A stretch of DNA of 64,000 bases, from assembly GCF_001039355.2 (NCBI RefSeq), contig NW_019774069.1:1223301-1287300 (forward strand). The letters run 5' to 3'. Every line of letters starts with the position of its first letter. Within the stretch, counting starts at the first letter, position 1. This DNA comes from Lingula anatina. Taxonomy: Eukaryota > Brachiopoda > Lingulata > Lingulida > Lingulidae. The translations under genes and the position numbers were made by a program. A model generated the notes under the pieces. The model had not been told where the DNA came from and did not search any database. It saw only the letters and a program-made list of their open reading frames with translations. Below are positions 1-13,107 of this stretch, piece by piece.

Positions 1-3000
1 ATAAATAAACATGTGTATACAAAACAATAAAATCTAATTTATAAAATAAATTACTTCAAGCATAAAGCCTTTCTGTGAAACAGGTTGTTTGCAATAAGAT
101 GTGGGGATTCAATAAACATTTTAAATATTGTTTAATTGAATGTAAGCTGTAATTTAAGCAAGAATGCAAGGAAAATGTTGCAAGAATAAAATTTCCCGAA
201 ACTTTACTACTCATTCCCATATACTAATAACATTTAGTTTGGCGGTACTCCTGCTGATTAGATAAAACCATCACGTACATTGACATCTCTTCTTAAAATG
301 ATTCTACAAATTGATTGTCAGAGAAATATTGCTCGATATTAGGGCACGAGGAGGCTTTAAAATTATCACTGATGATAAACAAAATTGCCTATACCGTATT
401 TATATATTATTACGCGTTTCTATTTTTTAGCCTAACGAGAGCATGGTGCTCCAATACATCCAGTACATGTACATCCAATAGGTCTACATCCGTTATGACT
501 TTCCGTTAATCGGGTTGAGGCTGGAAAACAGCAAAACAACGACTCTAACTGGAAAAGGCATGAAATAAATCTCGAGTTTTTGTTAATTAGAATACCGATG
601 TGCGTTTTCTTTTTAATTAAAAATAACTCATGCCATTTGATGCTCAGTTTTATCAACTTATTTGAATTATTTAACATTATGTTGACTAGTTTCCATGCAA
701 GAAACCGTATAGCAATGCATAAGTGACAAATCAAAACAAGGATTTCCCTTAACGTTGCAAATAACGTTATCTGCGAAACAATACCACAGTCATAACTTCG
801 TTTATTTTGTACCATTATCGATTTTAGACCACAAAATGAGCATCAAATATCTACTCAATGTATCCCTCTACTTACATAATTTGTTGTAAAAATAGTACCT
901 TGTATTTCATAACACGCGTATCACCGTACTCTGCGCATCTTGGTTTATTCTAGACTTAGTTATCACGGATAATAAAAGACGCGATAATGCATCTGTACCA
1001 GAAATGGAACACAGAAGACCTTCAGGACAGCCCGTGATACCAGTTATCAGAGTTTTATCAGAGCTATATCAGAGTTGGTATCCAGCATGCTCTATCAAGT
1101 GGAAGCAAATTTTTACTTGCGAAAAAATGCAAATATATTATTTTTTAAATTTTATTTATTTTTGCTTGTTTGTGCTCATATTTTTTGTTCTGAGCTAGAG
1201 GCCACATTTTAAGATTTTTGTTTCAAAATTTTTTTGTAGACTGGTAATGCATGTAGATCTGGGATGAAGCATATTGGTTTTCATAAGGTTCATGTTTATT
1301 GTTTATATTGTGAAAAAAAGACCTGAAGTTTTGAGAAAACACTGTATTTATTTTTGAACTTTGGGTATAATCTCATCAAATCGCGTGAACTGGTACTAAG
1401 TGACGACTTCTCCAAAGTATCATCCAGACCAGTATGTATTGTTTACTTTGTGGGTGCCTGAAAAATTAATCAAGCAACACATTGGATTTTGTGAGGGTTT
1501 GAAAACATGTAAAATCCCCCATTGACTGGCCGGGGCTGTGGGTAGGAAATTGAGGGAGGCTCTAGAATTACTGTCAAATGACCATGTGCTGACAGACAAG
1601 CCTTATGAGTGCTGGAGATTTTAGGGTTGAGGGTTATTTGTTAAGAGTGACACAATGATATTCGTTAGATCAATTGTACTATAGTTCACAAGTGCTTGCT
1701 TTGTGAGCAATTTCATTGGTAAATGTCGTGAAGCAACTGTTTTGCACTACTTAAACACATTATATGACTATATATTATTATATGACTTTTGTCACCATGT
1801 GATTAAAATTAACACCTATGTATTTAAATGTTGACAAATACTCGGTATATTTAAATAAATATATACTCTCAACTAATATTGAAAAGGCGCTTGGCTCAGA
1901 GTCATATTACGTCGTACTCCGGATCAATGCAAAGTGCTATAGCTAATGAGATTTTGATTGACTAAGCTTTGTATTATTTCCATACAAAATAAATATTTAG
2001 GAAACAAAAGACAATCACAGCGTTTAAGTTTCAGTGCACTATTGCCAGGAAATAACAGAAACATTTGAACCCAGTAAAAAGTGAACTGAACTTGTAGATT
2101 TGAAAACCAAACCTCTGAGCAGCTAAATGGGAGACCGATATATCGTCCGCTTTGGTTCTTTTGTGAATCAGTGCGACAATTTGTAAAGTAATCTCCCGTG
2201 CGTTTATTATTGTTATCAATTAAAAGACGACATACGGACACTGACAACTGATTTTTATCGATGGCGTCATAAATAAATTAATTGACGGATACCAATCACC
2301 AATTGAAAATGATCATGTTATAGCGCGCATATGGAATAATGTTGGACTTTTTCCAATTCCAAGTGGCAGAATTTTATATATATTTGGCATCTGCTTGTTT
2401 GTTATTATAACTTAATGGATATTAAGGTTTTTTTACGAGGGTTTTATTCAAATGACACAAGCAGCGATCTCTTCATTCAGTTTTCCATTATTCACATTAT
2501 CGACATTTTTTGATGTATTTCTAATCGAACCTTTCTTGCATGGTGTTTAATTTTCATTAATTTGTCGATATACTGTATGTTGTAATAATCATCGACTTTT
2601 TTCATGAAATTATCCTGAGGTCATTTCCCACAATTTTTTTTTCATTTCCAGGCGACATTACTATAGACACCGGACAATGCTTTATTCTTAGTATTGTCTT
2701 TTCAATTCCATCAGAGTTTCTGAATAGATATTTCCAATTGGTAGTTCTTTCTGTATTACGTTTCCCTTCGGAGTAACACGCAAACAGTGAATTAGCTGAT
2801 AGCGTATTTTAATTAGAGAAAAACATCTGCAGACAGAGCACTGTGGCAGTAAGTCACTATCACATGTTGTATGATGGGCCATTAGCATGATGGGGTTAAG
2901 CATATAGCTCCAGTCCACGTACATGTACTGCCAAACATCAAATGCAGACAAAATGTATTTCATCTAACCAACTGGAGATTTAACGTCCACAAAATTCGCA

Positions 3001-3981
3001 TTTGATGTATCATAAGTATAAAGTACAATAGAAAATCAAAATTCTCCTTCTTCCTTAGTCCACAAACCTTGGTGGTGCACTTTCTGAGCTCCTAAAATTG
3101 TCTAGCCAGTGCACACACACACACACACACACACGCACACATGCACGAAAATTGGCAGAGTTGACCAGGAGAGTATAGGCTACAATCCCCTGCCTCATTT
3201 TGGTTAACAAATTTTTGTTATGGAGTTATGAGTCCCTTATCACATATTTTCAGTAAACATAGGCATTATTTTGCTTTATCAACGATAAAATCAGCACAAA
3301 GACTTTAAAAAAATTGCTGCCAGTGTTTGGAGTACTAAATGGTGTCATTAGAACGGTGATCGTGGGTGCACAGATAAAAGAGAAATTTGAGAAACCGATT
3401 TTTCAGTTTTTACCCCAAAATCACAATCATGACGTCACCCGTAAGATGACATATGTGTAAATGCTGATTAATTTAGTCATTGAACACTGAAGATTTATTT
3501 ATTACACAAAAGAATGTATGTAAGATACTAAATAAGGAGATTTGGGCGAAGGGTGACAATATCCTTAAGGATGTCACTTTCACCTCACCCCAATCTACTT
3601 TTAAGTCCCATAAACAACTTGAGATTGTAATTTTCATTGCGGCGTAGAAAGGCAAATAAAACTAATGATGCAATGTTTAAAACTAGATGCCAGTTACAAC
3701 TGCGATATTCCTGTTCACTGCTATTTCTCCTGCTTTCCACTAAAATGGCTACTTTTAAATACAACACTCGTGTTTATCATCCTGACTGTCAGACTACTGA
3801 CGGTGCCTCCCATCCTCTCATCTTCGTCATCTTCATTTTCGCCATCGTCAACAATTTGAAACAGAGGGTGATGATAGTGGACAATCTTTTTGACAAGGTA
3901 GCATTTGGGTATCATTGATCGATTGGTAGGTTCATGCACTTTTTGCTGCGATATTTTCTAAGGTCTTTTCATATCTTCCAG
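1..3981. other. Gene-free 5' flank of the G-alpha gene
   Basis: I see no supported coding exon here on either strand. The open frames are short, AT-biased and lack convincing splice sites. A CA-type microsatellite lies near 3112-3140. Untranslated exons or the promoter of the downstream G-alpha gene may lie here, because the first recognised coding exon is preceded by a splice-acceptor-like sequence ending at 3981. I could not identify a core promoter. Confidence 0.5.
3112..3140. repeat. (CA)n microsatellite
   Basis: An almost pure CA dinucleotide run with one CG interruption near its end. It lies in the gene-free region upstream of the G-alpha gene. Confidence 0.9.
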
Positions 3982-3999
3982 AGCGACGACGTAACTCAG

Positions 4000-6900
4000 A
4001 TGAGTCGAAAAGGCGCCATAGCGCGCAGCAGGAGTATAGACCACCAGCTAAATGAAGAAAGAGAAAAGCGAGAGAAGGAAATCCAGTTGCTCATATTAGG
4101 TTTGTACAGTAAGCTATAATGATTTTACACCTGCAGGAAATGAAGTAAGCGAAAGTACCAGGTCAGGCATTACCCCACATGTACAACCTGCTATTTTTCA
4201 TAAATGAAAATTATTATACACAAGCCGAAATATTTTCATACCGTTAGCTTATTTCATAATGTTAATATGACATTATTGTTGCTTTGTACGATACAAGCTG
4301 GATGGTCTTACAAACAATTCCTTGATTGATTCCAATGCGAACAGCAATGTCTTTTTGTTTGTGCCCAGAACACTGCATCCACAAAATAACCAAGCTCTCC
4401 CTCCGGTTTTAAGACGAGGCAATGCTCTTTTCAAATGTGTGGAACAAAATTGGCCTCAAACCGCGACCACCATTGATTGGGTCGTAAGTGTACACGTGGT
4501 CTGCCATTCTGCAATATACAATGTACCAAACTCTAGCCAACTTTTGTCATTGATCGATGATATTTTTTCCAACTGTCGTAATTAGAAAATTGTTTGTAGG
4601 TCATTGCTACAGCCAGCTTTATCGAAAGTTTTGTGACAATTATCACTGTGAACTTTGAAATAATCGTTATATATGTCTAATAACCGAAATATTCCATCAT
4701 TCTTAACAAGAGCGCGCGCGCGCGCGCGTCCGGTTTTCAAGAGGTTATTTAAGCGTGCAGGTCTGATAAGTTCAGCCACTTTCATTTTTTTCTCTTTGTA
4801 TCATTTTTACGTCCACTTTTCTTTACTATATATCAATTGATCCGCCAGTTACACGATATATTTACTTCAAATGTAAGTAAGCATGCAGAGCTATTGATGT
4901 CTGTGAGGCGAAAACAAGAGGAGAATAGTAAATGAAAATAGTGCCAAGAGACATAGTATACTGGGAGTATTATTGAACTCCGGTGTGTTTGCTATCGTCA
5001 AATGTGTGAATAACTTGCTTCGAAAAAGTGAAATAAATCACAAATTATGACACCCAACGGTTGAAGATATGCCGTGCTGTTTAATGTGTTCGCAAAGAGC
5101 CTGGGTATCGATTCTCTAATTTTGGCTATTTGAGGATTAATGGAACTCGTCTCGGAATGTCTGAATGTTGATGCAATCAATCGATAATGAAAGTGGAGGG
5201 GTACAATGGAAATATTGAGCAATTGTTTTAATGTGACACGAGGTTGCTTTGGATATATTGATGATAATGGGGATTCGCGGAATTAAAATCACGTGTGCAG
5301 CTCTAGTTAACATCCAGCACATAATGAAAAGCGTCGACAAGTCCATCAAAATCCAAAACCTCTGTTTTGCTATTTAGCACAAAATGATGCTGGTTTGATG
5401 CAAGCAATTATGATCACTTTGTGTGTTTTTCACTTTCGCTTCTATGAAAAATGTCAATATTGTATAACAATCCACCACTTAAACCGCGTAATTGTCATAG
5501 CAATAAGAGTTGTTCAGAGATTACACCCGTCAAACATATTTATCTATTTCTATTTCATTGAACCATGTCTTGTGCAACATAATCCTGCATGTTAATTAGT
5601 GCCTTCCTTTGAATCATCAGATTAGGCGCTCGGGTGCAATACTGTGGTCCTTAAATTTATACAGCCAGTATACAGGGTTGCGACTTTATTGAGTCAACTC
5701 CATTTGCAAGCAATATAATCCGTGTTGCACATGCTCTGCTAGAATGTTCTGCTTATCTAGTTGGTACCACGTGTTTTTTTAGATAATTGCTGTCACACGC
5801 AACGCGGTTGCATGACGAGCTCGAGATACATATATGTGGACCCAGTGAAAGGCACTAGCATATTTCTCCACCATAGTTCCTGTCCGCATGTCCCACAGAC
5901 CTGTGGCGTGTTATGTACAGATACAGATGCCTATTTCTCAAAAAGAAATGTATTCGTTTGATTCTGTAAAATTTAACAAAATGCTGCTACATGGTATTTT
6001 CTCTGACTGTGAAGTATACCGACACTATATCTAAAATAATAAAAGCAAAGAAACAAATACACAAAAATCTCAGTTCGATATAACTAAGAGTATATTTCAC
6101 AAATTTTGCTTTTTGTAATAGTCTTTTCATTTGACACACAGAAAAGTTTAGTTTCCGTAATGTCTCTTTAATATGCTAAAGTTCACATTTAAAAAACGCA
6201 GTGCGGCCATACCGTGCTTCGTGCAGTTACTTGAATGATGACCTTCCCTCTGGACTGTTGAATCTTTTGTCCAAACAAATGTCACATTTTTCAGCTTAAG
6301 GCCAATTTTAGTAAGCTAATTTAGTTGATGATACGTTTGCCTTTTACTAAGAAATTCCTTCCTATTCAATAACCACTAGCTAAGACACCTTTCAATAACA
6401 GTAACAAGTTTAAGAATGGGTATTTTTGGTGGGTCAAAAAGCACCAAAATATTTTCGTACTATATTTCTGAAAACTAGAGTACTTTGTTTTAAATCTTTA
6501 AGATATCAATACCCTTCTCTTTTTAGGTGGCGGTGGCTCTGGAAAGACCACTTTCATGAAGCAATTGCGGCTGCATTATGGAGACAAATTTCCTGATGAA
6601 GAAAGGCGGCTATGGAGGCCTCATGTATTCCAAAATGTTGTCGATGCTTTCCACAGAATAATTAGTAACATGGAAGTTCTTGGCGAAGAAATCAAATCAG
6701 ACGAAGGCAAAGTAAGGGTATACCCATGGCGTAGGCCTTTTCGCTGTTGTTTTGGGGGTTAGAACACAAATTGCCGTTGCACTCGGCAGTAAAAAAGCTG
6801 TCTATTAGTTAAAATGTGAAACGAACAAGATATGACTCTCCTCAGTAATCAGGTATGAACATTCTGGATAGTGTTTGATTGCTTTGAAATTGTTTTGAGA

Positions 6901-9900
6901 TTTATAATTTATTACGATATGTGTTTAGGCGAGTGCACAGGAACTAAATAGACTCTATCCAAAGATGTGCTACCAGCGTCTCCTAGCCCTTGAAAACGGA
7001 ATCCATGCCAGCCCAAAAAAGAACAGAGACCAGTTGTTACTAGATCTTCCGTCAGAGGTAATTAAGCTACAGAAAGACCCTGGAGTGAAAGCGAGCTACG
7101 CTACAAGGAACAGATACCCTCTGCGGCTGTCAGAGGCAGAAGAGTAGTAAGTAATCTTCCTCTTTAGACAATTAGGTATTCGTGTTAAACGTATACCTTT
7201 TCTTGTTTAAGATGTAACATGTTTACTTCAACTGTAGACCTTTATATAAAGATAGGAAAGTATTACCTTCGCTATCGCTGAATGTCAACGACAAGAAAAT
7301 TTTGTTTTTTTGGAGAAAAAGAATGAAGACCCTGGATCTCATTTAAAGGAATTTGCAAAGAGTGCTCTGTTGAAACCAGGTTGTTTTTCCAAGGGATTAA
7401 CATAAAAACCCAATATGTCAGATGATTTCTGCAAATTGCTTGTAGATAAATCAATGCCCTCATTCCCAGTTAAAGTGTTACAAGGGAGCAATGAATTAAA
7501 TGTGGTAATGGCCGCAGTTTTAAAGGTTTCTTTGCGTCACTGAGTCTTAAAAACCACTGGAATGAGAATCAATTACTTACAACTGACGTTAGTTTACATT
7601 ACACGTCCATTTTATTTTAAAGAAACAATTGCAAAGTTTGTATTTTACAATGCTATCACAGGTATTATTAATGTAAATATATACTAATGATTAATATGCT
7701 GGGATGCGTTTAAATTTGATATACAAGTTTAGAAACCCGGGAAATATTTTACGTTGTTAACCTGAATGTTATTGCCGCAGACAAAAGTTAAGATCGTGCA
7801 GATTTTTTTCTGTCTCGCGGAGCTATAGCACACAAAACAGATTTATACATCATACTTACCAAAAGATACATACTAAAAGTTGTCAGTAAAGGGATTTAAA
7901 ATGCGTTGGTTCGTGTGTCTTTGTGAACAGGAACATTACAAAAGGATCTTAGCAGCTTCACTGAATAAATTTATTCTAGGTTTGGAGTCAGAATACTTTT
8001 TTCGTTTTGACAAATATGAAAATGTGAATACGTATAAATATTTCGGATATATTTTTCAATATTTAAAAACTGAATTTCAGACGCTGCCAACTATCATTCA
8101 AATAAAGCAACGACCAATTAAGATTAGCACCTGTTTGTGAACAATGTGTTTTTAATCTGACCCAGTTCATCTTGCGTTCTTTCAGTTTCCTTAACGACTT
8201 TGAGCGTATCTGCGCACCCTCATACCTGCCTACAATCAAAGATATCCTGTTCCTGAGGAAGCCAACTGTCGGCGTGCAAGAGATGTGTTTGACAATCAAC
8301 AGCCTTAACTACAGGTAGGTCTTTTTAGTCCCCAGTAGGAATTCGTTTGGAATTGCACCAACTTCGTACACCACGTCAAGATGGGTACTTAATCAATACT
8401 TTCCCTTCCTTTATATCCCCTATGAAGCATTGCAGCCCCAGTAATCTAAAACCAGTTGAAAAGAAAAAAATTAAACAGCGGGGATGTGGTTTATCGTGTT
8501 ACGTTTGGCTAGGCAAAATTCGTGTAGTAAGCCATTGTACCTTTCTATTCTGTTCAGAAAATGAAGCCTGATATTAAAACATGCTGCATTTTTGTACACT
8601 GTACCACTGCAATTAAGCTAGGAACCAATAAACAAGTTTGTTTGGTGGGTCTTAGAAAGATAACGTCGATTTACTCAACGGAGACTACTGGAAATCTTTT
8701 TGGACGAAACTGTTCTAACTTCTATCACTTCTTATATTTTGGAAAGTGGTTTATTAATTCGTTCCTAATGTTATCACCAAACGATCGTATTTATGAGAAA
8801 TGTTTTTTTAATAATGAACAAGCTTATGTATTCAATATGTATCGGTTTCTTGTCTCATTGCTGTTGCTGCCTACAAACAGCTGATCTAGATACGATCTAG
8901 AATAAACAACGGGTGTCTCACTTATACCCTTTTCATACAAATAAAAACAAAGATGCTTAACAGGAAACCAGGGAAACGTAATCTCCTAACACGAGAAAAC
9001 ATTATCGATTTTTCAACCGGCCCTAATCACTGCTAGTTTTCCCACAGTGCGGACGAACCGTGACGGAGAATCACCTAGTATTGGTTCACCAGAGGCCACG
9101 CAGCGTTTTATCTATCAAAACAAAACACTTTCACTCGGAGAGGAAATGCAAAGCTATATCTTTCTCAGTAGCCAGTAATCAAATTTATACTAAGACGTGA
9201 TATGTGGAGATTCCTTGAGGATAATTTCAACAGCCAAGTTGTGATGTATTGTCTGGTTTCCTTGATATTTTCGTATGTTAAGTGGCTATAGTTGTTTTAC
9301 CAGAGACACTCACACATGCCATTAACCCTTTCTGATTATTGCAATTGATCAATCACTCATCACCCCCAAATATGATTTCTACTCCAATGGACATTAAATA
9401 TTAGACTGAACCATCAGTATTATAAATGATTCGTTTCCTTATGCCGTTGCTACAAAATATAATAAATAAATATATAAAAACTCCTCCAACACCTTCAAAC
9501 CGTTTGGCATCTTATTAATTACCGTTTCTTCGAAAAAGGTTCGTGTTTAATTTAGAAAAATGAGGAACACATATTTGGGAATAGAGCAATGGGTCCTGCA
9601 GAAAATGATTAACATAACTGAGAGTTTTTAATTTATTCACGATAAATAAAAAATCGGTACTTGTTTTTGCTTATACGTTGGTACATTGCTGAGAATTGTG
9701 AAATTGTCCTGTGACCTACAGGAAGCTGTTTGATTCTGTGATCTGTGCCTCTCATTTCAGGGTGATAGATGTAGCCGGCCAGAAGAGTCAAAGGAATAAA
9801 TGGATCCATTTTTTCGAGGGCGTCACGGCTGTCATCTTTTTCGTGTCGCTCAGTGGTTTCAATGAAATGTTAGAAGAGGACAGCACTATGGTAAATAAAT

Positions 9901-11432
9901 AATGTTTTATACATGTAACTTTATGGTAGGATAATTAATGGCAGAATATGAAAAGTTAATGATGTGGTTACCTTAATGTAATCTCGTTTGGCAAACATTG
10001 TGGTTGTTGAGACTGTGCGAAAGTTTGAATTGCGTTTATTCTAACAATTTCTGGTTTACTCTGTGTTAATCATTATTTTGTTTGGTAACAAAGTACATCG
10101 CGGCATTCATTTTATTTAACCAACTGTCGACAGCGCTGGCAACATTGTCTTGCCGCGTTAGTATCACGTTAACACCCACGTCACGCAGTCTATTTTCACG
10201 CCCGTGTAAAGAACGTTATTTTTCATAAAATCACGGACCAAGGCAACCAGCCGAAGTTAAACAGATAAAAAGGAACTAAACATTGACGTCTATGTATCAT
10301 CACGATAACTTTGACAAAAATAATTAACTTTGTTAACTTCGTATCTAATGTTTTTTTAAATGTGTATGCATGTGCTCCGCTCTAAAAAGTATTTTGTACT
10401 ATTCTATTAATGTAAGTGACATTTTAGGCATAATTGCTTGAATCCTTTTAAAATACCGAATAAGTGTGACGGAGGCTTAATTAAGAAAAACGTTGGCATA
10501 ATAAATGCTCCCTTTTTGTTTGTCCTGAAACATACATCACAGTTTTCCTTATTTTAACATTTAAAAAGTGAATCTACACCATTTTAATACTAGCATTTAA
10601 GTTCTTTTCTTCTTTGCGGAAAAAAATATTCATTTTTTTTTTCAGAACAATCTTCGAGACAGTTTGCAGACGTTTCAGGAAATGACACACAATCAGTACT
10701 TGACGAAAACAGATGTTATGTTATTTCTCAACAAGCACGATTTGTTCATGGAGAAAATGAAGAGATTTCGTTTGGCAGAAACATTTCCGGAGTTCAGAGG
10801 TATGAGACATAGCTAATAATAGAAATTCATAGTTCATTTGATGTTTCTGACACTTGGAAAGCACAAAACAATGTGAATTCTCGCCATAACACTGCTCGTC
10901 TAGGTTACTATTTTGATATTGAATTATCCGATTAAAAAGAATAACCCGAGATAAAAGAAGAAGCGAGAGTCCGTGGGATTTTGAGGAGAATAGGGCCAGA
11001 AATAAGCAACGAATAAAAGTTGGATAATTTTCTGGGTGATTTTTTTCTATAATTCCAATATTAACCCCACCTCATGCTGATTCTTGCACATTCATTATTT
11101 TCGTATGCCTTCTCACGCAGTGCTGAGAGTCTCGTTTTAGCTTATCTCGGATTGTTTCTATTGCATGTAATCTATTTTTACCTTCAATTCATCTTTGTAG
11201 TCTGGAAACAAGGCATTTGTAGAAATCATTTGGTTCTATCATTGCAGGCCACAACACGCCGGATGACGCGCTGGGGTTTATTAAGGACGAATTTTACAGA
11301 CGTGCCCCACCTGGAAAAAGCCTCTATACGCACGTTTCGTGTGCGATAAATGTTGATTTGATGAAAACAATCATTGAAAATGTGTTGCAGATTCTGGTAG
11401 ATATCAACTTGCGTCGTACTGGATTAATGTAA
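4000..11432 (+). CDS. Divergent heterotrimeric G-protein alpha subunit, 7 coding exons
   Basis: Coding exons are 4000-4099, 6527-6711, 6929-7146, 8186-8314, 9761-9890, 10646-10799 and 11248-11432. All have GT-AG borders and compatible phases, giving 366 aa, a normal G-alpha length. The protein should bind and hydrolyse GTP and relay signals from seven-helix receptors at the inner plasma membrane. In order: basic/acidic N-terminal helix (1-28); P-loop [10 protein letters not shown] (33-42); all-helical domain (about 50-180); switch I with Arg192 and Thr195; switch II DVAGQ (214-218); NKHD (283-286); SCAI (336-339); C-terminus TGLM. Canonical subunits read GAGESGKST, DVGGQ, NKxD and TCAT. The guanine-contact Asp, switch Gln, Arg finger and Mg-binding Thr are kept, but the P-loop Glu is Gly. 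Met4000 is the likeliest start, although the frame is open upstream to an acceptor-like site at 3981. The family is certain; the subclass is not assignable by eye. Confidence 0.93.
4100..6526 (+). other. Intron 1 of the G-alpha gene
   Basis: The donor follows TTA-G at 4099 and the acceptor is the TTTTAG before 6527, so the intron interrupts the first glycine codon of the P-loop. Apart from the CG tract I see no coding signal inside. The later introns (6712-6928, 7147-8185, 8315-9760, 9891-10645, 10800-11247) likewise show nothing beyond AT-rich sequence and chance open frames. Confidence 0.8.
4711..4728. repeat. (CG)n tract in G-alpha intron 1
   Basis: Nine CG-type dinucleotides in a row inside an otherwise AT-rich intron. 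This is an alternating purine-pyrimidine tract of the kind able to form Z-DNA. No function can be read from it. Confidence 0.85.
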
Positions 11433-12417
11433 TATCATGGCTTAGAAGTTCTGCCGAACGTCTGCCACATTATATATACAGGGTATATATATATATCCTG
11501 GTACAAGCGACCCCTTTGTTTTTATCTCTTAATTACTTTTAAACAGAAACATACAGACACACGAATGCACGCACAGTATTAAATACTCTCACAGCCGAAC
11601 ACAAAAATGAACATCAAGCAAACATGTTAATTAAAAAAACTTTTGCGGCAGAGGTCTTCATGATTTGATTATAAAATGTGAATACGTAAATTATTTTGAT
11701 ATTTTACATTCGCGCAAAGTATTGTAATTTACTTACAAAACGGTATTCAAGGGTTTGCTTCGATGGACGAGAGCTTGAATGGACTATTAAAAAGGCTGTA
11801 TAGATTGTCTTTATTTATTTATTTATTTATTTTTAATTTTTGTTTATCTGCTATATATTTGTTGTTTAGTATTGTTAATTTTCGGTCCTCATAACTCTGC
11901 ATGCGTAGGATGCTGCTTGATGTGGTATAACTGGATGAGGATTAGAATTATATTCCATATACATGTATATATAGCCCTTGGAAGTTACAGAGGGGCGGTT
12001 AGAATATTAATTATCTTCGATTATGTAAAAATCATGTAAAAAAAATTGTTAGTTACAAAAATGTACATACCTATAAAACTAGGGATACATATACAATGGT
12101 TCATTCATTTAAGAAACGATCATAAACTGTAAATTTACACTTATTGTAAAGTTGATGCACGCTTTTGTGTGGTGACAGTGTTCAGGAAGACCGCGATAAA
12201 GTGGAATGTTTCTGTGAAGGACAAACTGTACAAGGGCGTTTTCTATATAATAATAATGATCAGCGGAACGCTATTTTGTTTGAACTTGCTTTGCTCATGT
12301 ATACTATAGTATATCAAGATTGCAGTTGTGTAAACAAAGTCATATGCTTCAAATATATATATATATATGTACCTGGGTTAGAGCCTTGCAGCATACGCAG
12401 GATAAATCGAAGCGTGC

Positions 12418-12423
12418 AATAAA
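12418..12423 (+). terminator. Candidate poly(A) signal of the G-alpha gene
   Basis: An AATAAA hexamer about 1 kb past the stop codon; another lies at 12747-12752. The choice between them cannot be made without transcripts. Both are repeated in the second copy of the segment. Confidence 0.4.
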
Positions 12424-12880
12424 ATCGTCTTTGATGTCCACACACATTTCGGAGATTTATCTGTTGTGAGTGAGTCTTACATGTACATCTTAGCCATAAC
12501 AAAACTCTTGGCTTCGTTTGTAAACACGCTGTGTCTTTTTGCATGAAACTGAATATTTCGTCTTTTGTTTAGCACATCAGATAGGCCTAGGGACGAAGAG
12601 ATACAAAAAAGAATTACTGCTTCGCTTCATGTTGCAATATGTTGCTCAAGAAACGTGTGTGTTTGTTGAAATTTTATAGTGCTCAGCACTATATTACCCA
12701 TCTGCAGTTACATTTGTGTAAAATAATATTATAGAGCCGGTAAATCAATAAACGTACTCACTTTATCTTCCGAACGAAAACGAGAATATGTTAAGTTATT
12801 TCTTAAAATTAATTCATAAGTTCATGAAAAGTGCAGACACTCATTAATAGGCCTATATTTGTTATGTATCAATCTAAAAA

Positions 12881-13107
12881 GGGGAGACCACCGGGGCTAG
12901 TTGGACCCCGGGGTAGGCCTAAGTTGGCCCCCCATCAATTTATGACAAAGTAACTATGGGGTAAAAGAATTGATCACATCATTTTGTAAAGTGACCGTGC
13001 TAAGAAAGTGAGTCCAAATGAAATGATTTAGCATCTTAAAGTAACTTTATCAAAGAGACTTGATGGGGGCCAACTTACCCCGGGGTCCAACTAGCCCCGG
13101 TCTCCCC
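12881..13107. mobile_element. 227-bp MITE-like inverted-repeat element, copy 1
   Basis: The ends read GGGGAGACC... and ...GGTCTCCCC and are inverted repeats over roughly 50 bp, including the blocks GGGGCTAGTTGGACCCCGGGG and CCCCGGGGTCCAACTAGCCCC at the two ends. The interior is short, AT-rich and non-coding. The form is that of a non-autonomous DNA transposon. In the second copy of the segment (16515-16741) it is flanked by TA on both sides, a possible target-site duplication. Confidence 0.8.
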
